A stretch of DNA of 64,000 bases, from positions 16,325,651-16,389,650 of the forward strand of contig CM060113.1 of the NCBI GenBank assembly GCA_030522415.1, in the 5' to 3' direction. The notes beneath the pieces were generated by a model that saw nothing but the letters and a program-made list of their open reading frames with translations, did no database searches and was not told the origin of the DNA. How positions within the stretch are numbered: position 1 is the first letter of the stretch; the number at the start of each line of letters is the position of its first letter. A program made the position numbers and the translations under genes. Below, piece by piece: positions 51,031-64,000 of the stretch. The stretch is from Channallabes apus. Its lineage: Eukaryota; Chordata; Actinopteri; Siluriformes; Clariidae.

Positions 51031-52754
51031 CCCAGATCTGTGTTAGAACATAAAAACACATGCTGTAGTTACCTAATATTTTACCTAAAATAGTATTGTT
51101 TTAGCATTTTTAGGTATATGATTTGTTGAGCTGCACAAACTCAAGTTAATATATCAGGCTGTTTCTAAGGTAAACAGGTAATAATTGATATCATAAAATT
51201 AGCTAATTTGCCAGTATTTATTATAGCACCTGCCATGTAAATACACCAGCTGTCAGCTAAAAATAAATATTGACATTTGTATTTTAATATTCTTTAATCC
51301 TCAAAATGTTCATCAACTGTCATAGTTAGAAAACAAGGGTCCCTAAATGTATTTTGGTTTATGCTAGACATTAATGCAAGTACGATGAGAGTTGTTCAAC
51401 ATGACAATAAGAAAAATGACAATTTTATTAGTGCAATTACTTAGTGAGATTTCCATTAAACCATTAAAATGGATAAGCAGCCAAAAGTACGTATACTATA
51501 AATCAAAATCTAATATAAGGGCTGAAAATAAGAGAAAATTAAAATGCCATCTCTGCCATCTATAATGTTTAAGCACCCCACTTCCAACTTCTGCTTCATG
51601 AGATTAAAGAAAGTTGTGGATAGGGCCTATCTCCAGAATTAAATACAGAGACTCTAGTTTGAGACACAGAAGAGACATGGACAGAGAAATGAAAAAAATA
51701 AATAAAAAATAGGTATAGTTAATCTAAACCTTCACACTTGTCTTCTTCTGAACGTCTGAAGCAGACAGGATACTGCAGACACTGTATATAGTCAAATGGT
51801 TTAGCTAAGCCATTCATCATGAAATCATTTTCAGTTAGATCGTGTGAATGTGATTACAATATGATTAGATTACAGAAAAAAAGTTGTGTCAGGTATGTCC
51901 AAGTAAGTCACAGTGTTGTCTGAATAAGTGTCAGCAGCTTTCAAGGTCCTTTATGCATTTTCTGTATCTGTTGCCATCAGTTAAGCACAAGGACAATGAT
52001 TACGTTGTGTCAACACTTTTCTGATTCAACACAAAATCAATCAAGAAATCAATCTTTTGCACTGTTATCTATACCTGTATCTGCCTCTAGTGCAATGGAG
52101 ATACATGACGAAACACTACATTTATGCTGAGGAAAATACCCTGTGGTGTACATGGACGAAAATAAAAAACACATGTCACATGATCTGGTACAACACAAAT
52201 CATAATTACTGTTACCACCCAAGAGCTAACCTTTTTCCTGTTATAACATATCCTATAATGTTTGATTTATGTTACATGACAGCAATTTTTCAGTGATCAC
52301 ATTATTTTTATTTGTCAGTTGGTCACATGTAATACTTTTAACTTGTTCTTGTTATCACTCATGCTATAGCTATTAGTAGCAGCTAATAATACAAGCAAAA
52401 TATACAAAAAAAGCAGCTTGTTATGTTTTTGAAAAACTGCAAAACACATTCCACAGTCCGAAGATTGCTCTTACATGAACCACCTAAAAAAAAAAAAAAA
52501 AAAAAAATAGAAAATAGATAAGAAGAAAAGAAGATTATTTGTGGCCACTACCCTTAATCTTGTACAATTGTTTCCCGACCACCGATTATTGTAATCAGGA
52601 CAGTGGAGCAGGTACCATTGCACTGTTCCTGTCTTGATATTGAACTTGGGATATTGTCTATGTTTGTCTTGGTTTCATCTGGGATTCCTGGTTTCCCTTA
52701 CTTCTCCCAAAATCATACTGGTGGGCTGGTTATGTTGGCTTGCCTTTGGTGTGA

Positions 52755-52797
<43 letters not shown>

Positions 52798-53104
52798 GCT
52801 TATGACAATGGTTTCCCATCCACAGTGTATTTTCCCATCTCATGTTGAGGATTCACTGCAACCCTGAACCAGATAAAGCAGCTTGTGGAGGAAAGTGAAT
52901 AAGTCTTCAGAACCCTCCACACATACAGTACAGTACACTAAAAGGGCTATTTTTTTTTAAAATAAGAAGTTAAAACTGTGCATTTGGGTTTTCGGATATG
53001 TCAGGTAGAACGAAACTTATTATTACTTTTATAACGTGTAATTTTTACTGCTACCAGACTATAGGAATGATTTTGCAATGATGTAGGACCTTCAAATATG
53101 AATA

Positions 53105-53144
<40 letters not shown>

Positions 53145-53784
53145 GAAACAACCAAAATCAACCATAAAAACATGTGATCATGTGTATCTGTACTATTTCT
53201 TTGCCAACGTGACTAATTTTTTACCTGTCTTGCTCAAACATGTTTGTATAGTTGTTTAAAATTAAATAAATTTCAATGCATCATATTGCTTATTTTGTGC
53301 TGAAAAAATAAGCAATACTCTATAACTCTATACTGCACAATCCTGAACCCTATATGTATTTATATATATTTAAAAAACCTGCAAAAAATTGCTAAAATGT
53401 TGAGTTTTAACTAATAACCAGTTTGTCCAGTAGGTGTCAGTGTTGCACATGGAAAATGCTTTTCTATTTATTATTAATGCAGATGAAAATGATCATCACT
53501 CGACCACAAGGAGAGAGAAAAACACACGAATGAGAAAAACGATTGTTTTTCTCTTATTTAATGATTAAAGAGTATAACAATATATGTAATGTTATTTATC
53601 CCATATAATTTTCTTGTATGCTTTTTATGTAAAGAACGGAGAGAAGGTTTATAATAATAATAATAATAATAATAATAATCGTAATCTTTTTTTATTATGA
53701 ATTTCAAAATTACCATATCCAATAAAGAGCACGTAACATTATAAAAAAATGTATCATAACGGCTTAGGGGCTTAACAAGTCCAC
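51031..53784. other. intergenic with microsatellites, no gene seen
   Basis: No exon recognised. Microsatellites: (TG)n 52758-52793, (ATT)n 53104-53144, (AAT)n 53653-53680; poly-A at about 52485-52507. A near-CTCF motif, CCAGTAGGTGTCA (one mismatch), lies at about 53427. Confidence 0.5.
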
Positions 53785-53809
53785 TGTGTGTGTGTGTGTG
53801 TGTGTGTGT
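53785..53809. repeat. (TG)n microsatellite at promoter edge
   Basis: About 25 bases of TG immediately upstream of the kctd12-type promoter block. Confidence 0.93.
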
Positions 53810-53814
53810 TACGT

Positions 53815-54210
53815 CGTTGCAATGTGGGCGGGGCTAACCACGCGAATATTGTAGCACCGAGCGGAGAGCGCGAGAGAACGAGCGCGAGAGCTTCAGTGTC
53901 GCACAGCATCAGTAATGGGAGGTGTTTATTCCAACGTGTTTGTTTATACGTTTGATTATTTACGTGTTTCGTTCCAGATATTTTTCAGCACTTTGTTTAC
54001 CTTCCACGCCATGTTATCCGCAACTGTAGTTCTGCCACTTTAAGTAGCCCGAGGCTAAGAAGACTGCTATGGACACAGTTGAAATGATTATGAGGAGATC
54101 TGGAAAAGCGAGGAAATAGTGATGGACTTCAGAGAGCGAGAGAGTCGCATGTGAGCATTTGTCTTCTTAACTGAGTTAAAGTGAATAAGAGAAGAAGGTA
54201 GGAGACGCGC
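53815..54210 (+). promoter_or_regulatory. kctd12b: kctd12-type promoter and 5' UTR
   Basis: CpG-rich step starting ACGTCGTTGC, with a GC box (GTGGGCGGGGC, about 53824-53834) and GAGCGGAGAGCGCGAGAG. No TATA box. A GAAGGTAGGAG donor-like site at about 54195 and CTTTCCATCAG just before the ATG could bound a 5' UTR intron, but an unspliced leader is equally possible. Confidence 0.55.
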
Positions 54211-54412
54211 CTGTTTATTTGCAACCTGTGTTGGGTTTTTGTTTTTAATCTCTTCCGTCAAATTCCACTCTGATGCTGTAACCCAGCTGTTCCAGTGTGA
54301 AGTACACCACTGCGCATCCTGTGTGTAACGCTGTATGTTTAAAAGAGAACTTCTCAGCCTTTATTCCTTGGCTCAGTGTGAAATTCTGTGCCACTTTATC
54401 ATTAGTGTGTAA

Positions 54413-55339
<927 letters not shown>

Positions 55340-56600
55340 GAACAGACCCATGTTCCTGACCCTTGTCCTCCCAAAACCTACTTGACTCTCTCTGAGATCG
55401 TGCTCCCTTAGATTCAGATGCTTCTAGATCACCATCCCAAACCTCCAACCAGACTTGCCCTTAATGCTTTTTGTCATGTTCCTCTCTTCAAACAAACTCT
55501 ACCCCTTCACCCCGAAACAGCTCCTAATACTTGTGTAACCATTCCTGGCCTACAGTATGTGAAGTCCTGATTCATTTTGTATGGTTTCAAATTTGTGATT
55601 TCCTTTGCTTTTAAACTGGCAAAATTCCATCTGAAAGGGCTTAGGGGTCTCTTCGTATCTCCAAGTAGCCTTGGCACCAAACCATGGCATTCTTCTTGTT
55701 AGTCCATCACATACGTAGACATTTATGGTTGTCCTGAATGTTGGTTATCTGTTATGACAAATCGTTCAGTCTAATTCATTCTAATGTTATTCGAAATCTT
55801 TTGGGACCAAGTCATTAGGAAACCAGTAGCTAGACAAGATATGTGTATGTACCATAAAGTTAATCTCTTTGATTAAGAGACAATCACATTATTTTGAATC
55901 TGCAATGTGACTGCATAAATAATCTATAGTTGCCACTATGGTGCAAGAAGATTAAACAATCTGCCATGTTTTGTTTCTGTCAAACTGAAACAAAGTATGT
56001 TCGTATGAAATAAATTGTGTTATTCTGTGGGAATTCTAAGTAACACAAAGTATTACACCAGAAGGGGAAGTTGCCTTCTTGCCAAAGCACATCAAGGGCT
56101 GAACTCTGAGCAGGAGTGAACACACAGACACAAAAAGGATTATGGTGTTGGCGGAAATCTGCTCGGTAAAGCCTGATGAGATGTATTGATAGTGACACAA
56201 GGCATCTGGTATTCTGTTAATTTGTTTCGCAAAGGAAAATGTTAATCAAATCTTTGTTAAGCAAAACCTTTCCTTTTTTATATATATATTTCTCTTTATT
56301 ATGCATTTTCAATTTTTTTCTACATTTCCCTACCATGTGTATGTAACCATATGCCATTTCAAATTCTTCCTTTGTAAAACAGATACTTCAGTTGTATTAA
56401 CATATTTGTATTTTATTCTTTTTTTTTTATTTTAATTTTTTTGTCAATTTGATTATATAGCGCTTATTCTCCTCACAGAACATATAGATTTATGTAAGCA
56501 ATTAAAGTCAGAAAAGTTTAGGTTAAGGGAGCATTAATGTTAGCAACACAGCAAATTCTAAGGTGTTTAAAAGGGTGTGATAAAACAAAACAATAAATAC
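55340..56600 (+). other. kctd12b: kctd12-type 3' UTR (extent inferred)
   Basis: Non-coding after the TGA. An AATAAA lies at 56009-56014 and another near 56590; either could end the transcript. Long 3' UTRs are usual for KCTD12. Confidence 0.45.
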
Positions 56601-57812
56601 AAAACAACAGATATTTTTTTTTCATTTTCAGGTTCACCCTCAAGATAATTATGGATTTGCACAGCATTTGTTACCTCAGATTCCTAGAAAGTATTAAGGC
56701 ACAATTAATGACATGGTTATTAAAAAAATAATAACTTAATGCTCACTTAACGCATCAGGCAGATTCTTGCCATACATGTGCTATTGGCTGACAAGAAAAC
56801 ATTTACATTGAGCCACTCATATCCTTAATTAGGATATTCTATTTCTCTATTAATTTTCTTGTAAAGACATTCTGTGCTGTTAGCAGCAAGTTAGCAAAAG
56901 AAAACTGCAAAACCAGCATGAATAAATCAGCACTTTCTGTAATGTGTGGTGAATTACAAGTACCAACCAGTTGTGTATTGCTCGGTGGAATCACAGTTCT
57001 CAGTTTCTTATCACTGTAAAGTTGTCAAAAAAATTAAGTATTTGGTAAATAACTTAGAACCAAAATGTGAAACAAGACCAGCAGATGAAATGCGGTCTTA
57101 TATTATCAGAATTTGCCTTGATGACGATGTTCTTGTGTATTTAGTTAATGGTGGAGATGGAAGCATTAAACTGGATTATCATGCACAAATCTCCTGAACA
57201 TATGTCTTCTCTTTGCAATGTGCTGAGCATTTCTCAAGCTTGCTCTTGCCTATCCTTTTTTCTTGCCTTATCGTTTTTTTTCGGTGATGACTTCAAAGGC
57301 AGAATGAAGGAATAACCAGAATAGAAATGAGGGCAAGCGGATAACCAGTTCCTTCAAAGCTGATTACCCAGCCCCGGTAAACAAATTTGTTAGCTACTGT
57401 AATATAGTCAGTCAAATAGATATTATTTTATTTAAATTGGAATAACGATGGCATGGCTATCTCAAAAAACAGTTGAGAGTGCAATTCCTGGAAAAGTCTT
57501 GATCCCTCACACCCTAGATGCAATCTCTAATGATTAATAAATATTTTTTTCTTTACTAAATAATTCTTCATGTGATATCTGAGGCAATATTAATGTTAGA
57601 GAAAAAAATCACTTTTGGTGAGATACAAAAATTGTTATTAACAAAATATTATATATTAAAGATAAAATATATTCCAAAATATTGAACTCATGCACATTTC
57701 ATGCCAGGGTCAAGCCTTTTCTTTTTCCAATAATTTTTTCTAGGAAATTCAAGAATGTCTTATTTTAATAGAAGATTTGGTGTTCCATTTTAACCATGCT
57801 TTCATTAACACT
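56601..57812. other. intergenic, no gene seen
   Basis: AT-rich. The frame at 56946-57197 has no domain or splice support that I can see. Confidence 0.45.
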
Positions 57813-57946
57813 GTTTACTTATGCACCCACTCTATACTGCTTATCTCTGGAGACTTGTGGCACAAGGCAGGGTACACCCTGAAGTACTCTGCATGACGTT
57901 CAGTTAGGGGAAGAAACCAGAGTACAGTACCTGGAGAAACCCACCA

Positions 57947-57986
<40 letters not shown>
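57813..57986 (-). repeat. SINE fragment plus (CA)n
   Basis: A decayed reverse copy (CTCTATACTGCTTATCTC, GCAGGGTACACCCTGAAG, GAGAAACCCACCAAGCAC) runs into a (CA)n tract at 57951-57986. Confidence 0.7.
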
Positions 57987-57988
<2 letters not shown>

Positions 57989-58849
57989 GGACAAAGTAGT
58001 CTACAGATTTCTCACTTAATGCAATAATTGTAAAAATAATATTGGCCACTAATTAATTAATATTTATAGATCCCAGTCATTTGTGGAGTTGTGCAACCAG
58101 TCTGTTAATTCTCTGGTCAATGCATATTAAACTTACTGTATTTGCACCATCTTTTTGTCCCCCAGCGACTAGTAAAATGTTTCAAATGATTGTTTTTTTT
58201 TTTATTATTATATTCATCCTACTGCCCATATTTCAGGAAGTAAACACAATCCTCTGTGCCCAGTGTGATACATCACTCTGTCTCTAAACTAATTAAGTCC
58301 ATTAATCAAATTATCTGCGGTTATGGCAGTGTCCTTGGTAGGATTACGTGAGCTCATACATGAGTTTAATTTAAAAATCATCTAACCATGTTAATACTGA
58401 ATTTAGTTTAGCATAGTGATTGACTTTCTGCAAAGAATTAAGTGATTCATGTGTTTATTCACAGTTAATCATCATTTGGGAGGAAATGTTCCTTTAATCT
58501 GGCAGCATATGCAATGAGCAGAATGTGCAAGGAAATCCTTTTGCTTCAGATGGCTTTAATTATTCCATTAAAGGCTCACAGTTTACTCCATAATATCAAA
58601 CTCTGTGCTGTCTGACTTTGTCAGAAATTCATTGATTCCTGGATGCTATATGCCACAAGCTGACCTTTTTTTAAACCAGGAAATTGTTCCTTTATTGAGG
58701 GTGCATAGGGCTAGCAGAGAGAAGGTCAAGTGTTGCGCTGAGCAGCAGTGTGTGTCCTGTTTACTTTTCAACTGCATTTCAGCTGCTATATCCCATAGCA
58801 TGTAGATAAAATTAAACAACTGTTTTACTCTGCTAACAGTTGGCTTATT
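57987..58849. other. intergenic, no gene seen
   Basis: No exon or repeat recognised. Confidence 0.45.
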
Positions 58850-59060
58850 GATGGCGTCATTCCATCCCACCATGCACACATATATTCCTACACCCATTCA
58901 CATCTATTGCCAATCTAGCATAGCCAATTCATTTAGCTGCATGGTTTTGGATGGTGGGAGTAAAGCTGTAAACTCCAGATGGAAACCACACAAACACTCA
59001 GAACTCCAAATAAACAGCAATCTGAGCTCAGGATCGAACCCATCCCTGACTGATTTTGCA
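58850..59060 (-). repeat. very old SINE fragment
   Basis: TTTTGGATGGTGGGAGTAAA, then GAAACCACACAAACACTCAG and AGGATCGAACCCATCCCTGA keep the order of the reverse SINE body, heavily diverged. Confidence 0.4.
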
Positions 59061-60638
59061 GCGTGTCTCACTACCTTCACCCCACCCTGAACAATTAATG
59101 AATAAAAATCAATCAATCAATCATTCAAACAAACAAACGGGTTGAATTAAAGGAGAAAAATATCAGGGAGCTATCCAGTTTCTTCCTTCCTCTCTTAATA
59201 GCTATGAGCACAAGCAGAGCTAAAAGCAGCAAATAAAAGTGCCAGCCTGTTAATTACCAAGCATTCAGTGGCTTTGTGTCAACATGCTCAGCAAGTGTAC
59301 AGGCAGGCTCGCTAGCTCCTGATGCGCAAGGCATGACTGGACGAGCCCCCCCTACACTCACACATACTCACTCCCATTCCCTTGAATACCTATACGATGG
59401 ATGTATCTAATTATTTTAATATCAGGCCCCTGTTTATACTATTTAACCTGAAAAGATCTCTGAAATCTACCACACAAAGAGCTGACTGATCTTTAATTTG
59501 CAAACTGCTCCTTCAGCATGTATGTTCTATTCAGTAATTAGGAATCTAATAGCAATCTCCTGTTGATCCATGTTGTTTTATAACTCTCTCAACTACTGAC
59601 AATAAGTGGAATACATGATATCAGGTATATTTGAAGATATGGAGACAAATTATCATTAAGACTTTAATTTAGCAAGTTTGTTTAGTGCAGATTGAGCATG
59701 ATAGTTCACCTACAATACTAAAAAAGATAATAAGAAAGTTTTTCCTTGCCTTGAGAGAGAACAGGTATGATTGTATGATGTACTGTAAGGGCAGCTGAAG
59801 GTGGAGGGTTTTATTTCTAATTAAACCATCGAGACCGGATGCAACATTTGTGTATATATAGTAAAAATAGTTTCTAAAGTTATGCTTTAGACAGTTCACT
59901 AAGTAAGGAGAACAACACTGAGGCAGAGTATAGCAGTTAATTGGGCAAAAATAAAAATGATGGATCCAGTCACAGACTATGATGTACCTGCTGAGCTGCT
60001 AACAAAGGCTCAGTGGGTACGAGACTTGTGTGAGGAGGACAAAGAGGAGAAAAAGGATTTGGCCAGATTTATTGGATGCCAAAATGACTGGTAAACAAGG
60101 AACTATTACCCATTATTAAAGAGCCAGCATTGCTGCAAGCCAGGAGTAAAAATTGACCTGTGTCACAATGTAAAGTCGTTACATGTGTATTCCAAAATTT
60201 TCATCATAAACTTGTGACAGAGGCAAATTTACATGCAGAGTATGAGTAAAACTTTCATCAGCAGGAAACAGACCTTTTATTGTGAAGGAAATCTAAACTT
60301 TCATTGTCGCTATGGATATTCTCCAGCTGCCATGGAGGAAATTATGAGTGACAAGAGAAATGATTTTTCCAGACTAGTTTCCCCAAAGCCATGTCAAGGG
60401 ACAGACTTTCAACGATCAGGACGTAGTATTAATAAATAACAAGTACTTCTTCTTCTACTACTACTACTAATAAGATATGTGCATCTTCAGATATTTTCAG
60501 TTGAAAGGTAATCAAGTACACTCTGAAAAGCTGTGGAAATTCTCACGAACCTCAAACTAAACACTAGGCAACACAAGAGGACACAGGAGAAAAGTCTTGC
60601 TCGCTGTGTCATTATGGATCGAGCCAGATTCTACTACA
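59061..60638. other. intergenic; one small open frame
   Basis: No confident gene. A 46-codon plus-strand frame (59957-60094, MMDPVTDYDVPAELLTKAQW) ends beside a GGTAAAC donor-like site and has protein-like composition, but it has no recognised family or partner exon. Confidence 0.35.
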
Positions 60639-60763
60639 CAGCAAAATTTCTAGTGTTGAATTAATGCCCTCAGTGTTGAACTAACACCATACTGGGTTTT
60701 AATATATGTCCAGTTGGACTCAAATGAACTCAAAGTGTTAAATCAACACTGGGCATTTTACTG
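60639..60763. mobile_element. short MITE-like element with AGTGTTGAA repeats
   Basis: The left end CAGCAAAATTTCTAGTGTTG and the right end (minus strand) CAGTAAAATGCCCAGTGTTG form an inverted repeat. The interior repeats AGTGTTGAA(C/T)TAA several times. At 125 bases it is non-coding. Confidence 0.65.
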
Positions 60764-60829
60764 AATATGGACTTTATCTGTCCATTTTCCTTGACAACTT
60801 ATACTCAAAGTTGGATCTTTCCTGAGGAC

Positions 60830-61330
60830 ACAAATTGCCATGAACTGCTAACGGAAATGTGTGAATTAAAACTAGCTCAAAAACAACATCAATTACTAAC
60901 TTGGCAGGACACCAAGGCTCTCATGGTACTTTTTAATTACCATAAGCCAACTAAGAAAGGGTCAGTGAAAAGAAGGAAGCAAGTGTGCGAATGAAAAGAG
61001 TTTGTAGTCCAGTATTCCTTTCGGACTAGCAAAAACACATTAAACTTGTGCAGATGGTTGCATATAGTTCCAGCATCACTCAAAGAAATGGTGAAAGGGC
61101 ATTTCTTCTTGGCTGTCAGAGGCATACAGTACATTTATATTTTGTTGCAAGGTGTGCTGGAGGAAATGGCATAAGAACCTGTTGCTCCAGAGAATGCAAG
61201 GAGTGTTCCTTACCCAACAGTACCTGAGGAAGCCACATCTGTACATACTGTAACTGTGGGACTCTCTTTCACAAGAGAAGATTCTGCAGGGATTGTGCAC
61301 TACCACAGAGTCCCTTGCATGCATTTTGCA
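60830..61330 (+). pseudogene. decayed piggyBac-like transposase C-terminal part
   Basis: Plus-strand pieces resemble a piggyBac-family transposase in order. First LLTWQDTKALMVLFNYHKP then SVKRRK (60860-60990; the family has W-x-D-K-R-x-V-x-x-L-S-T-x-H). Then KEMVKGHFFLAVRGIQYIYI (about 61078-61137), like the family's KKWxKxxFFHLLDxAxxNAYIL. Then, in another frame, a Cys-rich segment RTCCSRECKEC ... CTYCNCGTLFHKRRFCRDC (61147-61290), like the C-terminal cysteine-rich domain. Frameshifts and an in-frame TGA in the Cys-rich part break it, and the spacing is shortened. The assignment is by remembered family wording, not a search. Confidence 0.5.
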
Positions 61331-63639
61331 TTTCGCTGTGGCATGCACGTCATTGAATACTGTGATAAAGCTATATAGTTTTGCTCCCTGCACTATCAAA
61401 AATCTGAAATATGAAAGTATGGCGAGAAGTAAAATGCCCATTTGGTAAGATTTTAAGTTTAAAAATACAAATTAACATGAGGGCAAAGGCACTTTATGAT
61501 CAAAGCCAAAATTATTATATTAGGTTTAAATTTAATGTTTCTATCTGCTGCAGAGCCTGAGAAATAAAAATTTTAGTGGATATTCTGTGAAGTGTCTTTT
61601 TTTCTGGGAAAAACTGCCCTTGGGTTTTAGGAGGTTGCTTTCAACCCATCTATGAACCTTAATAGATTAAAGAAGAGCAGAAAGTAAATAAATAGATGAG
61701 ATTTTTCATCTGGTTCATTCTGTCTACTCATCTTCAGCCCCACCAACCACTTAACACTTCCGCTTTTTGTGTCTCTGCTCTCTTTATCTTCCCTATTTCC
61801 TTCTGCTGGAAAAAAAATCCAATAAAGCAACATGTGACTGTTATCCAAACATCATCACCAACAGATGTTTAAAAATCTCTCCATTTCTAACTTATCCACT
61901 TTCAATTATTGGCTGTATCATGCGGCAGTTTGCCAGCAAAATTCAATCTATTACAATTTAGTAGTCAGCCATAAGGAAAGCAAGCATAGCACATTCCCCA
62001 CATGGCAACTCTGAAGTCTATTTCTCATTTTAGTTTTGGGTCCATTCAATTGGACTCAGCCCAATATGATCTGCAAAGCTGAGCAGATGTTTTTTTGTTT
62101 GTCTGGAGTAACACAACCAGACAACTAATACACTACACATCACATAAACAAACAAACAAAAAAAAGGTTCAGAAAAGGTGGCATGTAATTAAATGAATGG
62201 GGTATACGGTACCCCACCCCCTCTTACACACACTCCCCCCACACATCTTACATTAGATGAGGACTGGTGTACTAGGTGTAATTACTTGGAAATCCAAGTA
62301 CTAAAAAGAAAAAAAAAAGCTTCTGCATGCTCATTAGTTTTAACTGTTGTAGTAGCCTTTGTAGAAGCAGGAGATTAATCTCTGTGGTGGAGGAGGTGTT
62401 TGATTGTCAACATCCATAGTAGATCTATAGCTAGTTTAGCATTGTAAGTTTGCACAGCCTGCCTATTTGAGGTAAAAGATAGCAGTCATATCAATTCAGC
62501 TCAAAATTCTGTTATTTCAGCTTTGCTTTGTACTCTTAGTTCCAGTAGACCGCAGGGAGTGATGGGACTGCAGGGAGTGATGCCACACTGGGCAAATGTG
62601 ACCTTTTATTTTGTTGAGTGTCTTGGGTGCTCATGGTAACCCACCCAAATGTGTATACAGGTCATGCTACCAGCAATCAGTTGTTTTACACCAATCAACC
62701 ATTTTTAGAACACCCTGAGACCATAATCTTTATGGTATCCAGGCCTGGTCAGGTGTTTATCAAAATCAAAACAAAGTCCTGCAGGAGTTAGGATTAGTAA
62801 CTGGTTGTCTTTTGCTAAGAAGTGTGGTGAATATGGCAAATGTGACAGCGTATGTGATTAGATAATATCATCATTGCAGCAGGAGAGCAGTCTTCCACTG
62901 GGGAAAGTTTGTCAAGGAAGAAGAGTGTAGTGTTATGGATTTGTATTTGGTTTTTATGGCACATACATCTCCTCTGTCTTCTCCTGCCATGAGCAAACCT
63001 TTTGTCACCCTACTAATGAGCTGCCAGCTGGGGAGCCTGATGCACTTATCATCCTCCAGCTGTGAGCACTTGGGATAAACACAACTTAGGAAGCAGATGT
63101 ACTTATTATTGTTTTGGTGGCTGTACTATGGTGTCACTCTCCATGGTGCTGAATCCATATAATCCTCTCTAGGATGCTGATTTTTTATTTCCGTGCACCT
63201 TTTTTGTCATTAGACTCATTGGATATTCTATAAGGTAAAACTCCCATTAGGGTACAGTATACTGTTTTGACTGTAATACTTATTGTAGCCTATTTATTAC
63301 TATCCCTAGCCTCTCTGTCAGGATATTGTTATGCCATAAACCTGGAGAAAGTGAACAGTACTGAATATATCATTTGGGTGGTGAACCATTCACTGCACAG
63401 CTGTGACACTTCAGTGATAGTGGTAGGGTTGTGTGTGTGGTGGTGGTTGTGGTAGCAGTAGTGTCAAATAACAAGTGCAAGCAGCATTGCTGGATATTAT
63501 AAACACTATATATAGTACACTTCCTGTCCACTATTGAATATAATTACATTATCAGCGACCATGAATAGAAATTAGACTTTTTTTCCATATATAATCCATA
63601 CATCCTTACTCTTTACCAGAGTCATTATCAGACCATTGC
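61331..63639. other. intergenic, no gene seen
   Basis: No exon or clear repeat recognised. Frames at 61627-61848 and 63267-63455 lack support. Confidence 0.45.
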
Positions 63640-64000
63640 ACTGCAGCCTGTGGCAGAGCTAGAGGTAGCAGAGCTGAAGATGTTGAGGTTCTCTTTGGGA
63701 GTGACAAGGATGGATAGGATCAAGAATGAGTTCATCAGAGGAACAACCCATGTTAGATGTCTTAGAGATAAAGTCAGAGAGGCCAGATTGAGGTGGTTTG
63801 GACATATTCAGAGGAGATAGTGTGAATATATCGGTAGAAGGATGCTGAGGTTGGAACTGCCAGGCAGGAGATCTCGAGGAAGACCAAAGAGGAGATTTAT
63901 GGATGCAGTGAAAGAGGACATGAAGTTAGTTGGTGTGAGAGAAGAGGATGCAGAGGATAGGGTTAGATGGAGGCAGATGATTCGCTGTGGCGACCCCTGA
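63640..64000 (+). pseudogene. LINE ORF2 C-terminal fragment, cut by window edge
   Basis: The plus strand reads LKMLRFSLGVTRMDRIKNEF, then RLRWFGHIQRR, a TAG, and RRSRGRPKRRFMDAVKEDMK followed by RWRQMIRCGDP. This is the usual end of a fish or invertebrate LINE reverse transcriptase polyprotein. One in-frame stop (TAG at about 63819) makes this copy defective. The element's 3' end lies at or beyond the window edge. Confidence 0.75.

Noticed and set aside
61147..61290. In-frame TGA in a Cys-rich segment as a selenocysteine codon
   Set aside because: The frame is already broken elsewhere and the segment looks like a dead transposase; no SECIS-like element was sought successfully.

Overview
The window is vertebrate nuclear DNA, AT-rich and dense in repeats, and the gene content and transposon load point to a teleost fish. 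The repeats (several Tc1-like families with IR/DR ends, hAT-like elements whose ends read TAGGGCTGCACGAT, tRNA-derived SINEs, LINE tails) would fit an ostariophysan such as a catfish, but that is a guess. There is no operon structure, CRISPR array or prokaryotic feature. Most open reading frames here are chance or repeat-derived; the real host genes are few, and two of them are split into short exons.

Host genes, left to right. (1) A beta-thymosin gene on the minus strand (about 8310-12180), with a non-coding first exon and two short coding exons giving a 46-residue actin-binding peptide. (2) slc25a53 on the minus strand (22599-23471), a single-coding-exon mitochondrial carrier related to the NAD+ carrier group. 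(3) prps1 on the minus strand (31061-47060), seven coding exons that join in frame to a complete 318-residue PRPP synthetase. (4) A kctd12-type gene on the plus strand (54497-55339), an auxiliary GABA-B receptor subunit of 280 residues. Thymosin beta-15, SLC25A53 and PRPS1 all lie in human Xq22, so the left two thirds looks like conserved synteny with that region. These genes are neighbours by ancestry; nothing suggests one shared pathway.

Region by region. 1-8300: repeats and intergenic DNA, with one unassigned possible terminal exon at 219-436 and a Tc1-like element (2679-4298) whose transposase has one premature stop. 8300-12300: thymosin beta. 12400-22400: nested Tc1, mariner, LINE and SINE debris. 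22600-26500: slc25a53 and possible upstream promoter. 27000-30300: remnants and a SINE. 30300-47300: prps1; its introns carry an intact 340-codon Tc1 transposase (33664-34686), an internally deleted Tc1 copy and two hAT-like non-autonomous elements with GC-rich interiors. 47400-53800: intergenic, with a perfect 30-bp inverted repeat near 50 kb. 53800-56600: kctd12-type gene. 56600-64000: intergenic, with a MITE, a decayed piggyBac-like transposase and a LINE 3' end cut by the window edge.

The most useful results are the reconstructed thymosin gene, the complete prps1 exon map, the intact Tc1 transposase whose D153/D244/E279 positions equal those of Sleeping Beauty, and the hAT-like elements carrying promoter-like cargo. 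I found no convincing new multi-gene system.
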